DNA of 64,000 bases, taken from positions 3,844,001 through 3,908,000 of the forward strand of contig NZ_JACHMF010000001.1 of NCBI RefSeq assembly GCF_014204895.1. Reading direction: 5' to 3'. A program made the translations under genes and the position numbers. Source of the DNA: Paractinoplanes abujensis (GTDB lineage Bacteria > Actinomycetota > Actinomycetes > Mycobacteriales > Micromonosporaceae). The notes under the pieces are model-generated. The model had not been told where the DNA came from and ran no database searches. It was given only the letters and a program-made list of their open reading frames with translations. Shown here piece after piece: positions 34,954-44,200 of the stretch (position 1 is its first letter; every line of letters begins with the position of its first letter).

Positions 34954-36348
34954 TCAGACGATTGCCACCCGGATGGTGTCCAGGGTGGAATCGGACGGAT
35001 CGGGCAGCACCATGCCCGCGGCCACGCCGGACCGCAGGTAGTCGACGATATCCGCACTGATGCGCTCGCCCGGCAGCAGAGCCGGGATGCCGGGCGGGTA
35101 CGGGGTGACCTGTTCGGCGCACACGCGGCCCACCGCGTCGCCGATCGCCACCGTCTCGGTCGGGCCGAAGAACGCGTCACGCGGCAACAGGACCGGATCG
35201 ACGTCGAAACTCGCGGGGACCGGAAGATGCACGGCCTTGGCCGCGGGCAGGGTCGCGGCACCTGCGGCCAGGCGGTTCAATGATTCCAGCAGCCGACCGG
35301 CGGTCTCGTGGTCGTCGGCCATCGACAGGGTGGCCAGGATCCGGCGATGATCGGACAGGCCCATGTCGATGCGGCAGTGTTCCCGGAGCCAGTCCGCGGC
35401 CTGGTAGCCGCTGATGCCCAGCCCGCTGACGTCGATGAGGACTTGCAGCGGGTCGAGCTCGTGGCCGGCCTCGGCCCCCAGCAGCTCCTTCTCGACGACG
35501 TGCAGACCGTCCACGGTGCCCAGCTCCCGGCGTACGTGCCGGGCCAGCTCGATCGCGTCGGACAGCAGCTGGTGACCGTGCTCGACCATCTGCCGGCGCC
35601 AGGCGTCGAGGCCGGCGTAGACGACCGTGTTCGGGCTGGTCGTCATGAGCAGGTCGGCGCACGCGGACAAGTGCTTCGCGTCGACCAGGTCGCCCTGCGA
35701 GTGCAGCACCGAGCCCTGCTCGAAGCCGGCGCCCATCTTGTGCACGCTGACGACGCAGATGTCCGCTCCGGCGTCCATGGCCCATGTCGGCAGGTCCTCG
35801 TGGAACGGCAGGTGCGCGCCCCACGCCTCGTCGATGATCAGCGGTTTGCCGCGCCGGTGGCAGACCTCGGCCAACGCGGCGATATCGGCGCAGGTCCCGT
35901 ACGGTGTGGGGCTGACGATCAACGCCCCGGCCGCCGTGGGATGTTGCCGCCAGGCCTGCTCCAGCTGGGCTGGTGACGGCGGGTGGGCCAGGTGCAGGTT
36001 CTCGTCGTACTGCACCGGCACCCATCGCGGCTCGACGCCGGTGAACACCAGCCCGGCCGTGATCGACTTGTGGGCGTCGCGGCTGATCAGAAGCTCGCCC
36101 CGGCCGCCGGCGACGGCGAGCATCGCCGCCTTGACCGACAGCGAGCTGCCGGCAGTGGAGAAGAACGACTGACCGGCGCCCACCGCGTCGGCCATCAACT
36201 GCTCGGCGTGCGACAGGTAGCCCTGCGAGGACGACCGGTCGTCCAGCCCGCTGGAGGCCAGCATGTCGGCCCGATAGGTGGAGTCTCCCAGGATGTCGCG
36301 GGCCTTCCGTACCACCACCGTCGGACCCCAAACGACGTGCCGGCCCAT
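34954..36348 (-). CDS. PLP-dependent Orn/Lys/Arg-type decarboxylase
   Basis: A 464-residue fold-type I PLP enzyme. The Schiff-base lysine is K204 in SVHKMGAG, the PLP-pyridine Asp is D173 in DEAWGAH, and AHKS stands at 92-95. It resembles the major domain of the Orn/Lys/Arg decarboxylase family plus its C-terminal domain (PYPPGIPALLPGERI). The family's N-terminal PGHKxG segment is missing: the protein begins MGRHVVWGP and an in-frame stop lies directly before the ATG. The enzyme is thus about 30 residues short, which may affect activity. It could make cadaverine, putrescine or agmatine, or another amine. Its position between a sensor kinase and a SpoIIE phosphatase is unusual. Confidence 0.82.
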   Translation of the reverse strand: MGRHVVWGPTVVVRKARDILGDSTYRADMLASSGLDDRSSSQGYLSHAEQLMADAVGAGQSFFSTAGSSLSVKAAMLAVAGGRGELLISRDAHKSITAGLVFTGVEPRWVPVQYDENLHLAHPPSPAQLEQAWRQHPTAAGALIVSPTPYGTCADIAALAEVCHRRGKPLIIDEAWGAHLPFHEDLPTWAMDAGADICVVSVHKMGAGFEQGSVLHSQGDLVDAKHLSACADLLMTTSPNTVVYAGLDAWRRQMVEHGHQLLSDAIELARHVRRELGTVDGLHVVEKELLGAEAGHELDPLQVLIDVSGLGISGYQAADWLREHCRIDMGLSDHRRILATLSMADDHETAGRLLESLNRLAAGAATLPAAKAVHLPVPASFDVDPVLLPRDAFFGPTETVAIGDAVGRVCAEQVTPYPPGIPALLPGERISADIVDYLRSGVAAGMVLPDPSDSTLDTIRVAIV

Positions 36349-36446
36349 TCACACGATTCAGTCGGGCCGAACTCGGTGCCGAGGCCCCGGCCGCGCTACC
36401 GGTGACCGCGGAGATCCCGGCTGAGCCGCTCGACGGACGAGGGCGA

Positions 36447-38417
36447 TCACGCGTCGTGGCGCGGCAGCCGCACAGTGGCAACAGTCCCGCGGGGGCGGTT
36501 GGAGGTCAAGGTGATGGTGCCCCGGTGCCGTTCGACGACGGTGCGGCACAGGGCCAGGCCGAGACCGTTGCCCGGCACGTCCGTGTGGCGGGCGTTGTCG
36601 CCACGGTACAGCCGGCGGAACAGGTCGACAGTGGGGTTGGTGGGCAGACCCACGCCGGTGTCGGCGACGGTGAGCAGAGCCGCGCCGTCGTCACGAGTCA
36701 ATCGCACCGAGACCTCGGCGTTGTCGGGGCTGAACTTGACCGCGTTGTCGATCAGATGGGTCACGGCCTGCCGTAGCCGGGCGCCGTCACCCCGCACGAG
36801 CAGGTCGTCCACGACCGGCGTAACGACAGTGACCCCCCGTACGGCCGCTGTTTCCTGCACATCATCGATGGCTTCGCGCAGCACGGCGGCCAGATCGACC
36901 GGGCCGTCGGCCAGCATCAGATGTCCGGAGTCGAGGCCCGCCAGGTCGAGCAATTGATCGAACAGTTGCCGCAACTTGCGGCTGTTGCGTTCCATCACGC
37001 CGACCATCTCGCGTACGTCGTCGGAAAGTTCCGGCATCTCGGCGATGAGCTGGGCGTAAGCGGTGACCGTGGTCAGCGGGGTCCGTATCTCGTGACCGGC
37101 GAGCGCGACGTAGTCGTCGGTGACCGCGGCAAGATGCCGGGCGAGATCGTCGGCTCGATGTTGTTGCAGGTGGGAACCGATGTGACCGGCGATACCGGTG
37201 AGCAGGACGGCCAGCCCGGGCTCGGGTTGCTGCGGATTGCGGGAGAAGAAGGTCATGACGCCGGTGACCTGACCACCGGCGGTGATCGGAACAGCTCCGG
37301 CGGCGCGGAAGGTGGTGGCGGCCCGGATCTGGGGTACGACCGGCGAGCCGGCGTCGTGGATGTCAGGGACCCAGACCAGCTTGCCGGCCTGCCAGCAATG
37401 GCCGGCCAGCCCCTCGCCGACAGCGAACGAGTCGGGCAACGGCACCGGGGGTTCGCCGGGGGCGGCGTAGGTGGCGTCGCAATGGAGCCGGTCGGTCACC
37501 GGATCGCGCAGCCACAGCCGAACGTAGGGCCAGTTCAGTCCGGTGCCGACGGCGTTCACTGCCTGCCGGCGCGCCGCGACGGCACTGACCCCGCCGGCCA
37601 GCGCTTCCAAGACCGCTGTCTTGCAGTTCTCGTAGACGTGTGACAGGTGGCCGGCGGTGACGTCGTGCACAGCGGCTGCCGCGCCGATGATCTCGCCGTG
37701 CTCGTCGCGCACCGGCCGGGCGTTGAGCGTGAGCCAGCGCTGCCGGCCGAGCCGGTCGGTGGCCAGTATCCCGGCCTGCCGCACCGACTCACCCGACAAA
37801 GCCCTGGCCATCGGCAGCTGCTCGGGACGCAACGGCCGGCCGTCGTGGGTGCGCAGTCCGAACCGCTCCGGCCAGTTCGCGAGCGGAATTCCAGCGCCGT
37901 GAGTGCCGAAGAAGTCGCTGAGGTCATCGTTGTAGAACGTCAGCCGGCCGGTCGTGTCACAGGCGGTGAGACCCGCATCGACGCAGGACAGCAACACATC
38001 GGCGACCCTCGGCCCGGGCGCCGACGGCGGGCGGCCGGACTCCCCCGCGGTCACGGCCAGATGAGCGGCGATGACGTCGGACAGTTCCGTGATGTCGAAG
38101 GGCTTCTGCACGGTCGCCATCGAGGCGCAGCTACCGATGCGGGCCTGATCGTGCGGAGACAATGCCGTCACCAGCACCACCGGGACGTCGGCGAGCAGCG
38201 GATCACCACGAAAAGCCCGGCACAGCTGGACGCCGTTCATCTTCGGCATGTCGAGGTCGGCGATCAGCAGGTCCGGCCGCTGCTCACCGGCCGCCGTCAG
38301 GGCCGCGGCGCCGTCATCCGCGACCATCGTCGTGCACCCGAGCCGACGCGCCACCTCGACGATCACCTTCTGGTGATCGCGGTGATCCTCCGCGATCAGG
38401 ACCAAAGCCACCGGCAA
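36447..38417 (-). CDS. Receiver-PAS-GAF hybrid histidine kinase
   Basis: A 656-residue cytoplasmic sensor kinase. The N-terminal receiver domain (1-120) has E10/D11, phosphorylation site D54, T84 and K105. A PAS domain (about 137-255) and a GAF domain (265-420) follow, then HisKA with His442 in GHEIRTPL and a HATPase domain (HLIDNAVKFSP, DTGVGLPTNP, GNGLGLALC). No membrane segment is seen. The receiver in front of the kinase suggests that phosphorylation by another kinase gates it. It is the first gene of the strand run that includes the decarboxylase and the phosphatase, and is divergent from the RsbW-like gene. Confidence 0.92.
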   Translation of the reverse strand: MPVALVLIAEDHRDHQKVIVEVARRLGCTTMVADDGAAALTAAGEQRPDLLIADLDMPKMNGVQLCRAFRGDPLLADVPVVLVTALSPHDQARIGSCASMATVQKPFDITELSDVIAAHLAVTAGESGRPPSAPGPRVADVLLSCVDAGLTACDTTGRLTFYNDDLSDFFGTHGAGIPLANWPERFGLRTHDGRPLRPEQLPMARALSGESVRQAGILATDRLGRQRWLTLNARPVRDEHGEIIGAAAAVHDVTAGHLSHVYENCKTAVLEALAGGVSAVAARRQAVNAVGTGLNWPYVRLWLRDPVTDRLHCDATYAAPGEPPVPLPDSFAVGEGLAGHCWQAGKLVWVPDIHDAGSPVVPQIRAATTFRAAGAVPITAGGQVTGVMTFFSRNPQQPEPGLAVLLTGIAGHIGSHLQQHRADDLARHLAAVTDDYVALAGHEIRTPLTTVTAYAQLIAEMPELSDDVREMVGVMERNSRKLRQLFDQLLDLAGLDSGHLMLADGPVDLAAVLREAIDDVQETAAVRGVTVVTPVVDDLLVRGDGARLRQAVTHLIDNAVKFSPDNAEVSVRLTRDDGAALLTVADTGVGLPTNPTVDLFRRLYRGDNARHTDVPGNGLGLALCRTVVERHRGTITLTSNRPRGTVATVRLPRHDA

Positions 38418-38676
38418 ATCCTAAAATGGCACAACACCGGGCGTAGCGGCTTCGCTGATTCACGGTCACCTCGACGTGGCCCCATCACTGAGCGAGTGCA
38501 TCCGGCGCGGGTTGCCGGCCACCGGTTCCCGCCGGCAGCGAGCACCCCTGAGCCGGACTCAGGTGTACGACCGTGGCCGCAGGGGTAGCAGATTCGCCGC
38601 TGCGCGGCGGCCGATGGCGCCGGACAGCGATCGACGTTGTCGGCGGGGACCTGAGAGTGAGGCGGTGACCTGTGCG

Positions 38677-39102
38677 ATGAGCACGCTGACAGCCCATTTC
38701 GATCTGCCACTGGACCACACCGCCCCGGGCTGGGCCCGCGGTGCGGTCGCTGCCGTTCTGGGTGGATGGGGCCTGCGGGATCAGCAGTGGCTCGACGCGG
38801 CCGTCACGGTGGTCAGTGAGCTCGTCAGCAACGCCGTCCGGCACGGCGGGGGCGAGATCGTGGTCGATGTCGAGGCACACGGTGGCCGGGTGATCGTCTC
38901 GGTGGCCGACGGTTCCAGCGTCGTGCCGCGTCCGCGCCGCCCGGACGGGTCCGGCGGCCTCGGGCTGACGATCATCGAGGCGTACACCGTACGGTGGCAC
39001 GTCGAGACGCACGAAGGCGGCAAACGCGTCCGGGCCGAACTGCCGCCGTGCCCGGGCGACACGATCAAGGCCGGCGGCACGATCCGGACGGAGGAGTCAT
39101 GA
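38677..39102 (+). CDS. RsbW-like anti-sigma kinase (ATP-binding protein)
   Basis: A 141-residue GHKL ATPase of the RsbW/SpoIIAB type. It has N box ELVSNAVRHGGG at 48-59, G1 region DGSSVVPRP at 78-86, G2 GSGGLGL at 91-97 and a short C-terminal strand. The ATG at 38677 begins the conserved domain; a GTG at 38665 is an alternative start. Its stop overlaps the start of the STAS gene as ATGA, so kinase and antagonist are made together, as in classic partner-switching modules. No sigma factor gene is present in the window. Confidence 0.9.
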   Translation: MSTLTAHFDLPLDHTAPGWARGAVAAVLGGWGLRDQQWLDAAVTVVSELVSNAVRHGGGEIVVDVEAHGGRVIVSVADGSSVVPRPRRPDGSGGLGLTIIEAYTVRWHVETHEGGKRVRAELPPCPGDTIKAGGTIRTEES

Positions 39103-39452
39103 ACATCACCGTTCATCGTGAGCAGGACGGCACCGTACGGCTGACGCCGGCGGGCAACCTGGACATGGCGACCGCCGGCGACCTCGATCAGCACGTCGCC
39201 GATGTCTTCGCCGGCGAGTCCGCTCACACGCTGATCGTCAACGCGTCCGAGGTGGCCTTCTGTGACTCGTCCGGCATCCACGCCCTGTTACGCGCCCGGG
39301 AGACCGCGCACCGGTACGGCGCTGCGTTCCAGCTGAGCAGCCCGACCGGCATCACCCGGCGCACGCTGGAGGTCACCGGTCTGCTCACCCCGCTCACCAC
39401 ACTGAGCACCTCCGAGGGCAGCGGCCACGGCTCAGCGGCCGCGCGACCCTGA
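39099..39452 (+). CDS. STAS-domain anti-anti-sigma factor
   Basis: A 117-residue STAS protein of the RsbV/SpoIIAA kind, behind GGAGGAG. The phosphorylatable serine is S57 or S58 in FCDSSGIHALL. It overlaps the kinase gene by four bases. By family logic the unphosphorylated form binds the RsbW-like kinase and frees its sigma factor, and the SpoIIE protein at 33618-34871 would reactivate it. The last 15 residues are low-complexity. A hairpin terminator follows. Confidence 0.9.
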   Translation: MNITVHREQDGTVRLTPAGNLDMATAGDLDQHVADVFAGESAHTLIVNASEVAFCDSSGIHALLRARETAHRYGAAFQLSSPTGITRRTLEVTGLLTPLTTLSTSEGSGHGSAAARP

Positions 39453-39466
39453 CGATCGGGGAAAGT

Positions 39467-39487
39467 GCGGGCGGGGAGTCCGCCCGC
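39467..39487 (+). terminator. Hairpin terminator after the STAS gene
   Basis: GCGGGCGG pairs perfectly with CCGCCCGC across a five-base loop, 15 bp downstream of the STAS stop codon. Confidence 0.65.
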
Positions 39488-39636
39488 CCTGGCCGGAGTG
39501 CGGACGCCGACCTGACGGCGTGACAGCTTTAGTGGTGCGCTACGGCGGTGAGGCGGCGGCCGACGCCGCGTTGTACCGGGCCGAGCAGCCCGGCCGGGAC
39601 GCGTCGTCGGCCCTGACACCGCTCACCCGGTGCCGG

Positions 39637-40179
39637 TCAGACGCCGGTGGATGGGGACAACAGCGTGGTCGCGTGGGCGGCGGCTGTTGTCAGGGCCGGC
39701 AGGTCAGCGGGTTTGAACGCCCGGGGCTCGGTGTGCATGAGGATCAGCGTGCCGACGAGGTGACCGTCGGTGTCGTGCAGCGGCACACCGGCGTACGACC
39801 GCACTCCGCACACCGTCACGATCGGGTTGTCCATGTGCGCGGGGTCGTCGTGAGTGTCGTCGATGATCAGTGGGCTGTCGTGTTTCACCACAAGCGCGCA
39901 CGGCGCCCAGCCGATGGGTACGCCGCCCGCATCGACGATCCATTCCGGCATGCCGTGGGACGCGAGCACGAAAGAGTTGTTCGTCCAGATCAGGTTGAGG
40001 GCGACTGTGGCGCCAGGGAAGGTCCCCGCGAGTGCGTCCACCAGCTCGGACAATCCCGTCGCGGTCTTGTCGTGGAGGCCGGACAGCGCCGCCGCAACCG
40101 CAACGAGGCGGGCGGGCTCGAGCAGGCGTGTGCCGCACGGGGAAACAGAGGACGGCCGGGTGGACAGGCTGTTGCTCAC
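39637..40179 (-). CDS. GAF-domain protein
   Basis: A 180-residue single GAF-domain protein starting at the GTG at 40179, six bases after AGGAG. The domain has FPGATVALNLIWTNNSFVLA-like strands, PLIIDDTHDDPAHMDNPIV and RSYAGVPLHDTDGHLVGTLI, the usual core of GAF sensors. No Cys/His cluster for haem or Fe-S is evident, and no output domain is attached, so it would act through another protein. Its closest functional context is the adjoining kinase/phosphatase block. Confidence 0.8.
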   Translation of the reverse strand: MSNSLSTRPSSVSPCGTRLLEPARLVAVAAALSGLHDKTATGLSELVDALAGTFPGATVALNLIWTNNSFVLASHGMPEWIVDAGGVPIGWAPCALVVKHDSPLIIDDTHDDPAHMDNPIVTVCGVRSYAGVPLHDTDGHLVGTLILMHTEPRAFKPADLPALTTAAAHATTLLSPSTGV

Positions 40180-40276
40180 GAGTGCTCCTGACGAGGGTCG
40201 GGCTTGAATGCCATTAGGTCTGACGTTAGGCAGGGTGCGGTGCCGCGCCGGGTTGAGGCGCGTTGCCAGGCGGTAG

Positions 40277-42592
40277 TCATCTGTCTGCTGTTTCAAGACG
40301 CGTGGCCAGGCCACCGGGCCGTGACTCGAACACGATCGCCAGTGGCGCGGCGAGAAACACCGAGGAGTACGTGCCGACGCCGATGCCGATCAGCAGGGCC
40401 AGCGCGAAGTCGACGAGAGAGTCGCCACCGAGCACGGCGAGCGCGGTGAGAATGAAGACCGCGCCCAGGCCGGTGTTGACGGTACGGGGCACGGTGTGCA
40501 GGATGCCGGTGTTGACGAGCTTCGCGAACGGAGTGCCGCGCCGGTCCTTCGCCCGGACCAGCTCACGGATCCGGTCGAAGGTGACCACCGAGTCGTTGAC
40601 CGAGTATCCGATGACGGTCAGCAAGGCCGCCAGAAACACCCCGTCGACAGGTCGCCCCAGCCAGGCGAACACGCCCACGACCAGCAGCACGTCGTGGAGC
40701 ATCGCGAGTACGGTGGCCGCACCCCACTGCCGGCGGAACCTGACGGCCAGGTAGACGAGCTGGGCGGCGAGCGCCACGCCGAGCGCGATCAGGGCGTTGC
40801 GGCGCAGCTCCTCGCCGAGGGTGGGGCCGATCTTCTCGTCGCGCAGCCGCTGGATGTCGTGGCCACTCGCCTCGGCCAGCGCGGACCGCACCCCCGCCTC
40901 GGTCTCCTCCCCGAAGGCGCCGGCGCGGACGCTGATGTTGCCGTCACCGGAGGTGTTGACCACCGCCCGCTCCAGCCCGGCCGACGCGACCGCGTCCCGT
41001 GCGGCGTCGGCGGACAGCGGGGCGGTGGCGGCGTACTCGACCAGGCGGCCGCCGGTGAATTCCACACCGAGGTTCAGCCCGCGGAGCCCGATGCCGGCCA
41101 CGGCGAGGACCACCGCCGCGGCCGACACCCCCAGCCACAGCCGGCGGCGCCCCATGAGGTCCGGATCGCCGGACTCCAGCCTCCGCCGGACCCAGCCGAT
41201 GCCGCCGAGGCCGCTCCAGGACGGCCGCCGGTTCAACCAGCGGCTGCCGACGAGCGGTGACGCGAGCGCCCGGGTCAGCACCAGAGCGGTGAACATGGAC
41301 ACCAGCACACCGATGGACAGGGTGATCCCGAAGCCGCGCACCGGGCCGGAGGCGAGGAAGAACAGCAGCCCGGCCGAGAGCAGCGTGGTGATGGTGGAGT
41401 CGATGATCGCCGACCAGGCGTTGGTGAACCCACCCCGCAAAGCGGTACGCAAACTACGGCGGGCGCCGCGGCCGGCGTACTCCTCCCGGGCCCGCTCGAA
41501 GACGAGCACGTTCGCGTCCAGGGCCATACCGATCGCGAGGACGAAACCGGCCAGCCCGGGCAGGGTGAGGGTGGACCCGATCGCCAGCAGCGCGGCGTAG
41601 GAGATGGCGCCGTAGCAGACCAGCGCGATCGCAGCGATCCCACCGACGAACCGGTACACGCCGACGATGAACAGGATGGTCGCGATCATGCCCAGGATCG
41701 CGGCCGCCGCGGACGCCTCGATCGCCGCTTCGCCCAGGCTGGGGCCGACCGTACGCTGCTCGATGACCTCGACCGGGACCGGCAGCCCGCCCGCGCGGAT
41801 CAACAGGGCGAGATCCTTCGCCTCGGTCTCGGTGAAGGTGCCGGTTATCTGAGTGCGCCCGCCGGCGATACCGGTGTCGCAGGCGACGTCCTCATCGACC
41901 TGCGGCGAGGAGATCACCTGCTGATCCAGGACGATGGCGACCCGCCGTCCGGGCTCACCGGGGGCGGCGCAGGCGGCGTCGGCGGTCAGCTTGCGCCAGG
42001 CCTCGCCGCCGGTGCCGCGGAAGTCCAGGCCGACCTGCCATCCGGCGAACTGGTCGACCGCCGCGGTGGCGCCGTCGACCTGCTGGCCGGAGAGTGCGGC
42101 GGCGCCCAGCCGCAGCCGTTCGCCGCTCCCGGCCGGGAGGACGAGCTCCCCGCCGGGCTTCTCCGGATCACCCGGGCCGGGTTCGCCGCTCGGCGCCGGC
42201 TGTGCGCTGCGGCCCGGGCCGGCAGACGGTTCTGCGGCGACGACGCCGAGAACGGGGTGAAACGTCAACTGGGCGGTACGGCCGATGACGCGTACCGCTT
42301 CGGCCGGATCGGTGATACCGGGCAGTTCCACGATGATGCGGCGATCACCGGAACGGGCCAGCGTCGGCTCGGCCACGCCGAGCTCGTCGACCCGGCGGCG
42401 CAGCACCTCGAGCGCCTCGTCGGTGGTGGCGGAGGTCGCCCGGGCGAATTGGCCGTCCCGGGTCTCGAGAACAATCTGGGTACCGCCGCGCAGATCAAGC
42501 CCGAGCCGGGGCGAACGGGTGGCAATCAGCCACCCCGAGACCACCAGCACGACCAGGGCGAGAAGTGCGCGCACGGCAGTAGCGCGCGACAT
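40277..42592 (-). CDS. secDF: Fused SecD-SecF protein translocase subunit
   Basis: A 771-residue RND-type membrane protein in which SecD and SecF are joined. The SecD half has an N-terminal helix, LDLRGGTQIVLE, a P1 head domain with a Pro/Gly-rich insert at about residues 120-150, and AIGMALDANVLVFER in the fourth membrane helix. The SecF half begins near residue 480 with GLRGLNLGVEFTGGRLVEY and has YSVNDSVVTFDRIREL. Conserved Asp residues for proton coupling are present. SecDF pulls translocated proteins out of SecYEG using the proton motive force. Many actinomycetes carry separate secD and secF in a ruvC-yajC region, so this is probably an extra, stand-alone copy. Its partner gene upstream encodes a small membrane protein. 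Confidence 0.9.
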   Translation of the reverse strand: MSRATAVRALLALVVLVVSGWLIATRSPRLGLDLRGGTQIVLETRDGQFARATSATTDEALEVLRRRVDELGVAEPTLARSGDRRIIVELPGITDPAEAVRVIGRTAQLTFHPVLGVVAAEPSAGPGRSAQPAPSGEPGPGDPEKPGGELVLPAGSGERLRLGAAALSGQQVDGATAAVDQFAGWQVGLDFRGTGGEAWRKLTADAACAAPGEPGRRVAIVLDQQVISSPQVDEDVACDTGIAGGRTQITGTFTETEAKDLALLIRAGGLPVPVEVIEQRTVGPSLGEAAIEASAAAAILGMIATILFIVGVYRFVGGIAAIALVCYGAISYAALLAIGSTLTLPGLAGFVLAIGMALDANVLVFERAREEYAGRGARRSLRTALRGGFTNAWSAIIDSTITTLLSAGLLFFLASGPVRGFGITLSIGVLVSMFTALVLTRALASPLVGSRWLNRRPSWSGLGGIGWVRRRLESGDPDLMGRRRLWLGVSAAAVVLAVAGIGLRGLNLGVEFTGGRLVEYAATAPLSADAARDAVASAGLERAVVNTSGDGNISVRAGAFGEETEAGVRSALAEASGHDIQRLRDEKIGPTLGEELRRNALIALGVALAAQLVYLAVRFRRQWGAATVLAMLHDVLLVVGVFAWLGRPVDGVFLAALLTVIGYSVNDSVVTFDRIRELVRAKDRRGTPFAKLVNTGILHTVPRTVNTGLGAVFILTALAVLGGDSLVDFALALLIGIGVGTYSSVFLAAPLAIVFESRPGGLATRLETADR

Positions 42593-42670
42593 TTCGGATG
42601 CTCCTCGACACGGATGAGCCCACGGTCACCGGTCGGACACGGCACCGCGGGAGAAAGGGAAAGGACACAA

Positions 42671-43042
42671 CTACGCCGAGAAGCGTGGCGGTGCCCGTCC
42701 CCCAACCGTGTGGCGCAGCAGCGACGGCTTCGCCGCGGACATCGATGTCGTGGCGACCGGCCACCGCACGCGTCGCCGCAAACCGAACAGCAGCGCCACG
42801 ACCGCGGCCGCGAACAGCAGCAGCGCCGGCGCCAAGGGCTTACCGGCCGGCCGCAAGTCCACCGGCATCGGCGTCCCCGCCGAGGGCACGACGGCGGCCA
42901 CCGTCAGGCGGGGCAGGCTGTCAGCGGTGGACGTCTCGTCGTGACCGGCACTGCTCAGTGCGGCCCAGGCGATCGTGAGAACCAGCACGAGCGGCAGCAC
43001 CCCAGCCCGGCACACCTGCCGCACCCGCTGCTCAGCCCGCAC
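42671..43042 (-). CDS. Small membrane protein upstream of secDF
   Basis: A 123-residue protein from the GTG at 43042, behind a strong GAGGAGGGG site. It has a short cytoplasmic N terminus, a first membrane helix (AGVLPLVLVLTIAWAALSSA), an external Pro-rich loop of about 45 residues, a second helix (ALLLFAAAVVALLFGL) and a basic C-terminal tail. I do not recognise the family. It is 78 bp upstream of secDF on the same strand, so co-transcription is likely and a role beside the translocase is possible. Confidence 0.65.
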   Translation of the reverse strand: MRAEQRVRQVCRAGVLPLVLVLTIAWAALSSAGHDETSTADSLPRLTVAAVVPSAGTPMPVDLRPAGKPLAPALLLFAAAVVALLFGLRRRVRWPVATTSMSAAKPSLLRHTVGGRAPPRFSA

Positions 43043-43178
43043 GCTGCCCCTCCTCGCCGCAGCAACGATCGTACCCGTCGCCGCGTACGATGTGAGGCCA
43101 CGGACCGCAGTGAGCGAGGGCCGGGCCAGGCCGGCGACAACGTTCCACCTGGTGATCGGCTCGATCGGAGGGGGACGC

Positions 43179-44192
43179 ATGCCGTCACCGGGCCCGTCCC
43201 GACCGCCGACCCTCGATGAGGTCGCCGAGCGCGCAGGGGTGTCGCGCACCGTCGTCTCGCGCGTCGTCAACAATGGACCGCACGTCAGCCGGGCCAAACG
43301 CGACGCGGTCGAGAAGGCGATCCGGGAGCTCCGGTACACGCCCAACCGGGCCGCCCGGGCTCTGGTCACCCGTCAGACGGGCGTGGTGGTGCTGGTGGTC
43401 TCCGGCGACGGGCCGGAGGTGTTCACGGACCCGTTCTTCGCCCAGATCATCGCCGGTGTTGCCGCGGCGCTGGAGAAGACCGACCTCAATCTCATGCTGA
43501 GCCTGGCCACGCCCGTTCACGGCCGGCAGCGCCTCGAGGCCTTCCTGCGGACCCGGGGGGCGGACGGGGTGATGCTGGTGGCGATGCGTGGTGAGGACCC
43601 GCTGATCGACATCGCCGCGAAGTCCGGGCTGCCGACGGTCTTCGTGGGGCTGCCGATGCACGGAACGCCACCGTTTTACGTCGACGTCGACAACGCCGGC
43701 GGGTCTCGCGCGGCGACCGAGCATCTCCTGCGGTCCGGCCGGCGACGCATCGCCATGATCACCGGACCGGAGGACACCGCGGTGGCCCGCGAACGTCTTC
43801 GAGGCTATGCCGAGGCCTTGATGCTGGCCGGGCTCGGCCCGTACGCCACCGAGCCCGGCGACTTCCTGGAACAGAGCGGCGCCGCCGCGATGCGCGCGCT
43901 GTTGAGCGCGCACCCCGACCTCGACGGCGTCGTCGCCGCCAACGACAACATGGCAGCAGGCGCCCTGCGAGTATTGCGTGAGGCCGGCCGCACGGTGCCA
44001 GGCGATGTGGCAGTGGTCGGCTTCGACGATCTGCTGGTCGCTGTGCACACCGACCCGAAACTCACCACCGTGCACCAGCCGGTGCAGGCTCTGGGGCGTG
44101 AAGCAGCCCGCATGCTGATCGATCTGCTGGACGGCGCTCAGCCGGAGCCTTTCGTCCTGTCGACCAAAATGGTGGTCCGGGAGTCGGCCTGA
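43179..44192 (+). CDS. LacI-family transcriptional repressor
   Basis: A 337-residue LacI/GalR regulator starting at the ATG at 43179 behind GGAGGGGG. The HTH and hinge are typical (TLDEVAERAGVSRTVVSRVV, YTPNRAARALVTRQTG), and the sugar-binding periplasmic-binding-like domain runs from residue 65 to the end (FVGLPMHGTPPFYVDVDNAG, VVGFDDLLVAVHTDPKLTTV). It is convergent with, and only 8 bp from, the GH26 gene. The palindromes of the LacI-box type at 45269-45286 and 45403-45420 in front of GH26 and GH16 are its probable operators. Confidence 0.92.
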   Translation: MPSPGPSRPPTLDEVAERAGVSRTVVSRVVNNGPHVSRAKRDAVEKAIRELRYTPNRAARALVTRQTGVVVLVVSGDGPEVFTDPFFAQIIAGVAAALEKTDLNLMLSLATPVHGRQRLEAFLRTRGADGVMLVAMRGEDPLIDIAAKSGLPTVFVGLPMHGTPPFYVDVDNAGGSRAATEHLLRSGRRRIAMITGPEDTAVARERLRGYAEALMLAGLGPYATEPGDFLEQSGAAAMRALLSAHPDLDGVVAANDNMAAGALRVLREAGRTVPGDVAVVGFDDLLVAVHTDPKLTTVHQPVQALGREAARMLIDLLDGAQPEPFVLSTKMVVRESA

Positions 44193-44200
44193 CGAGCGCC

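Noticed and set aside
33618..35261. Extended N terminus of the SpoIIE protein up to 35261
   Set aside because: The first 130 residues are out-of-phase text of the decarboxylase gene, Arg/Ser-rich without domains; the ATG at 34871 has a good ribosome site.
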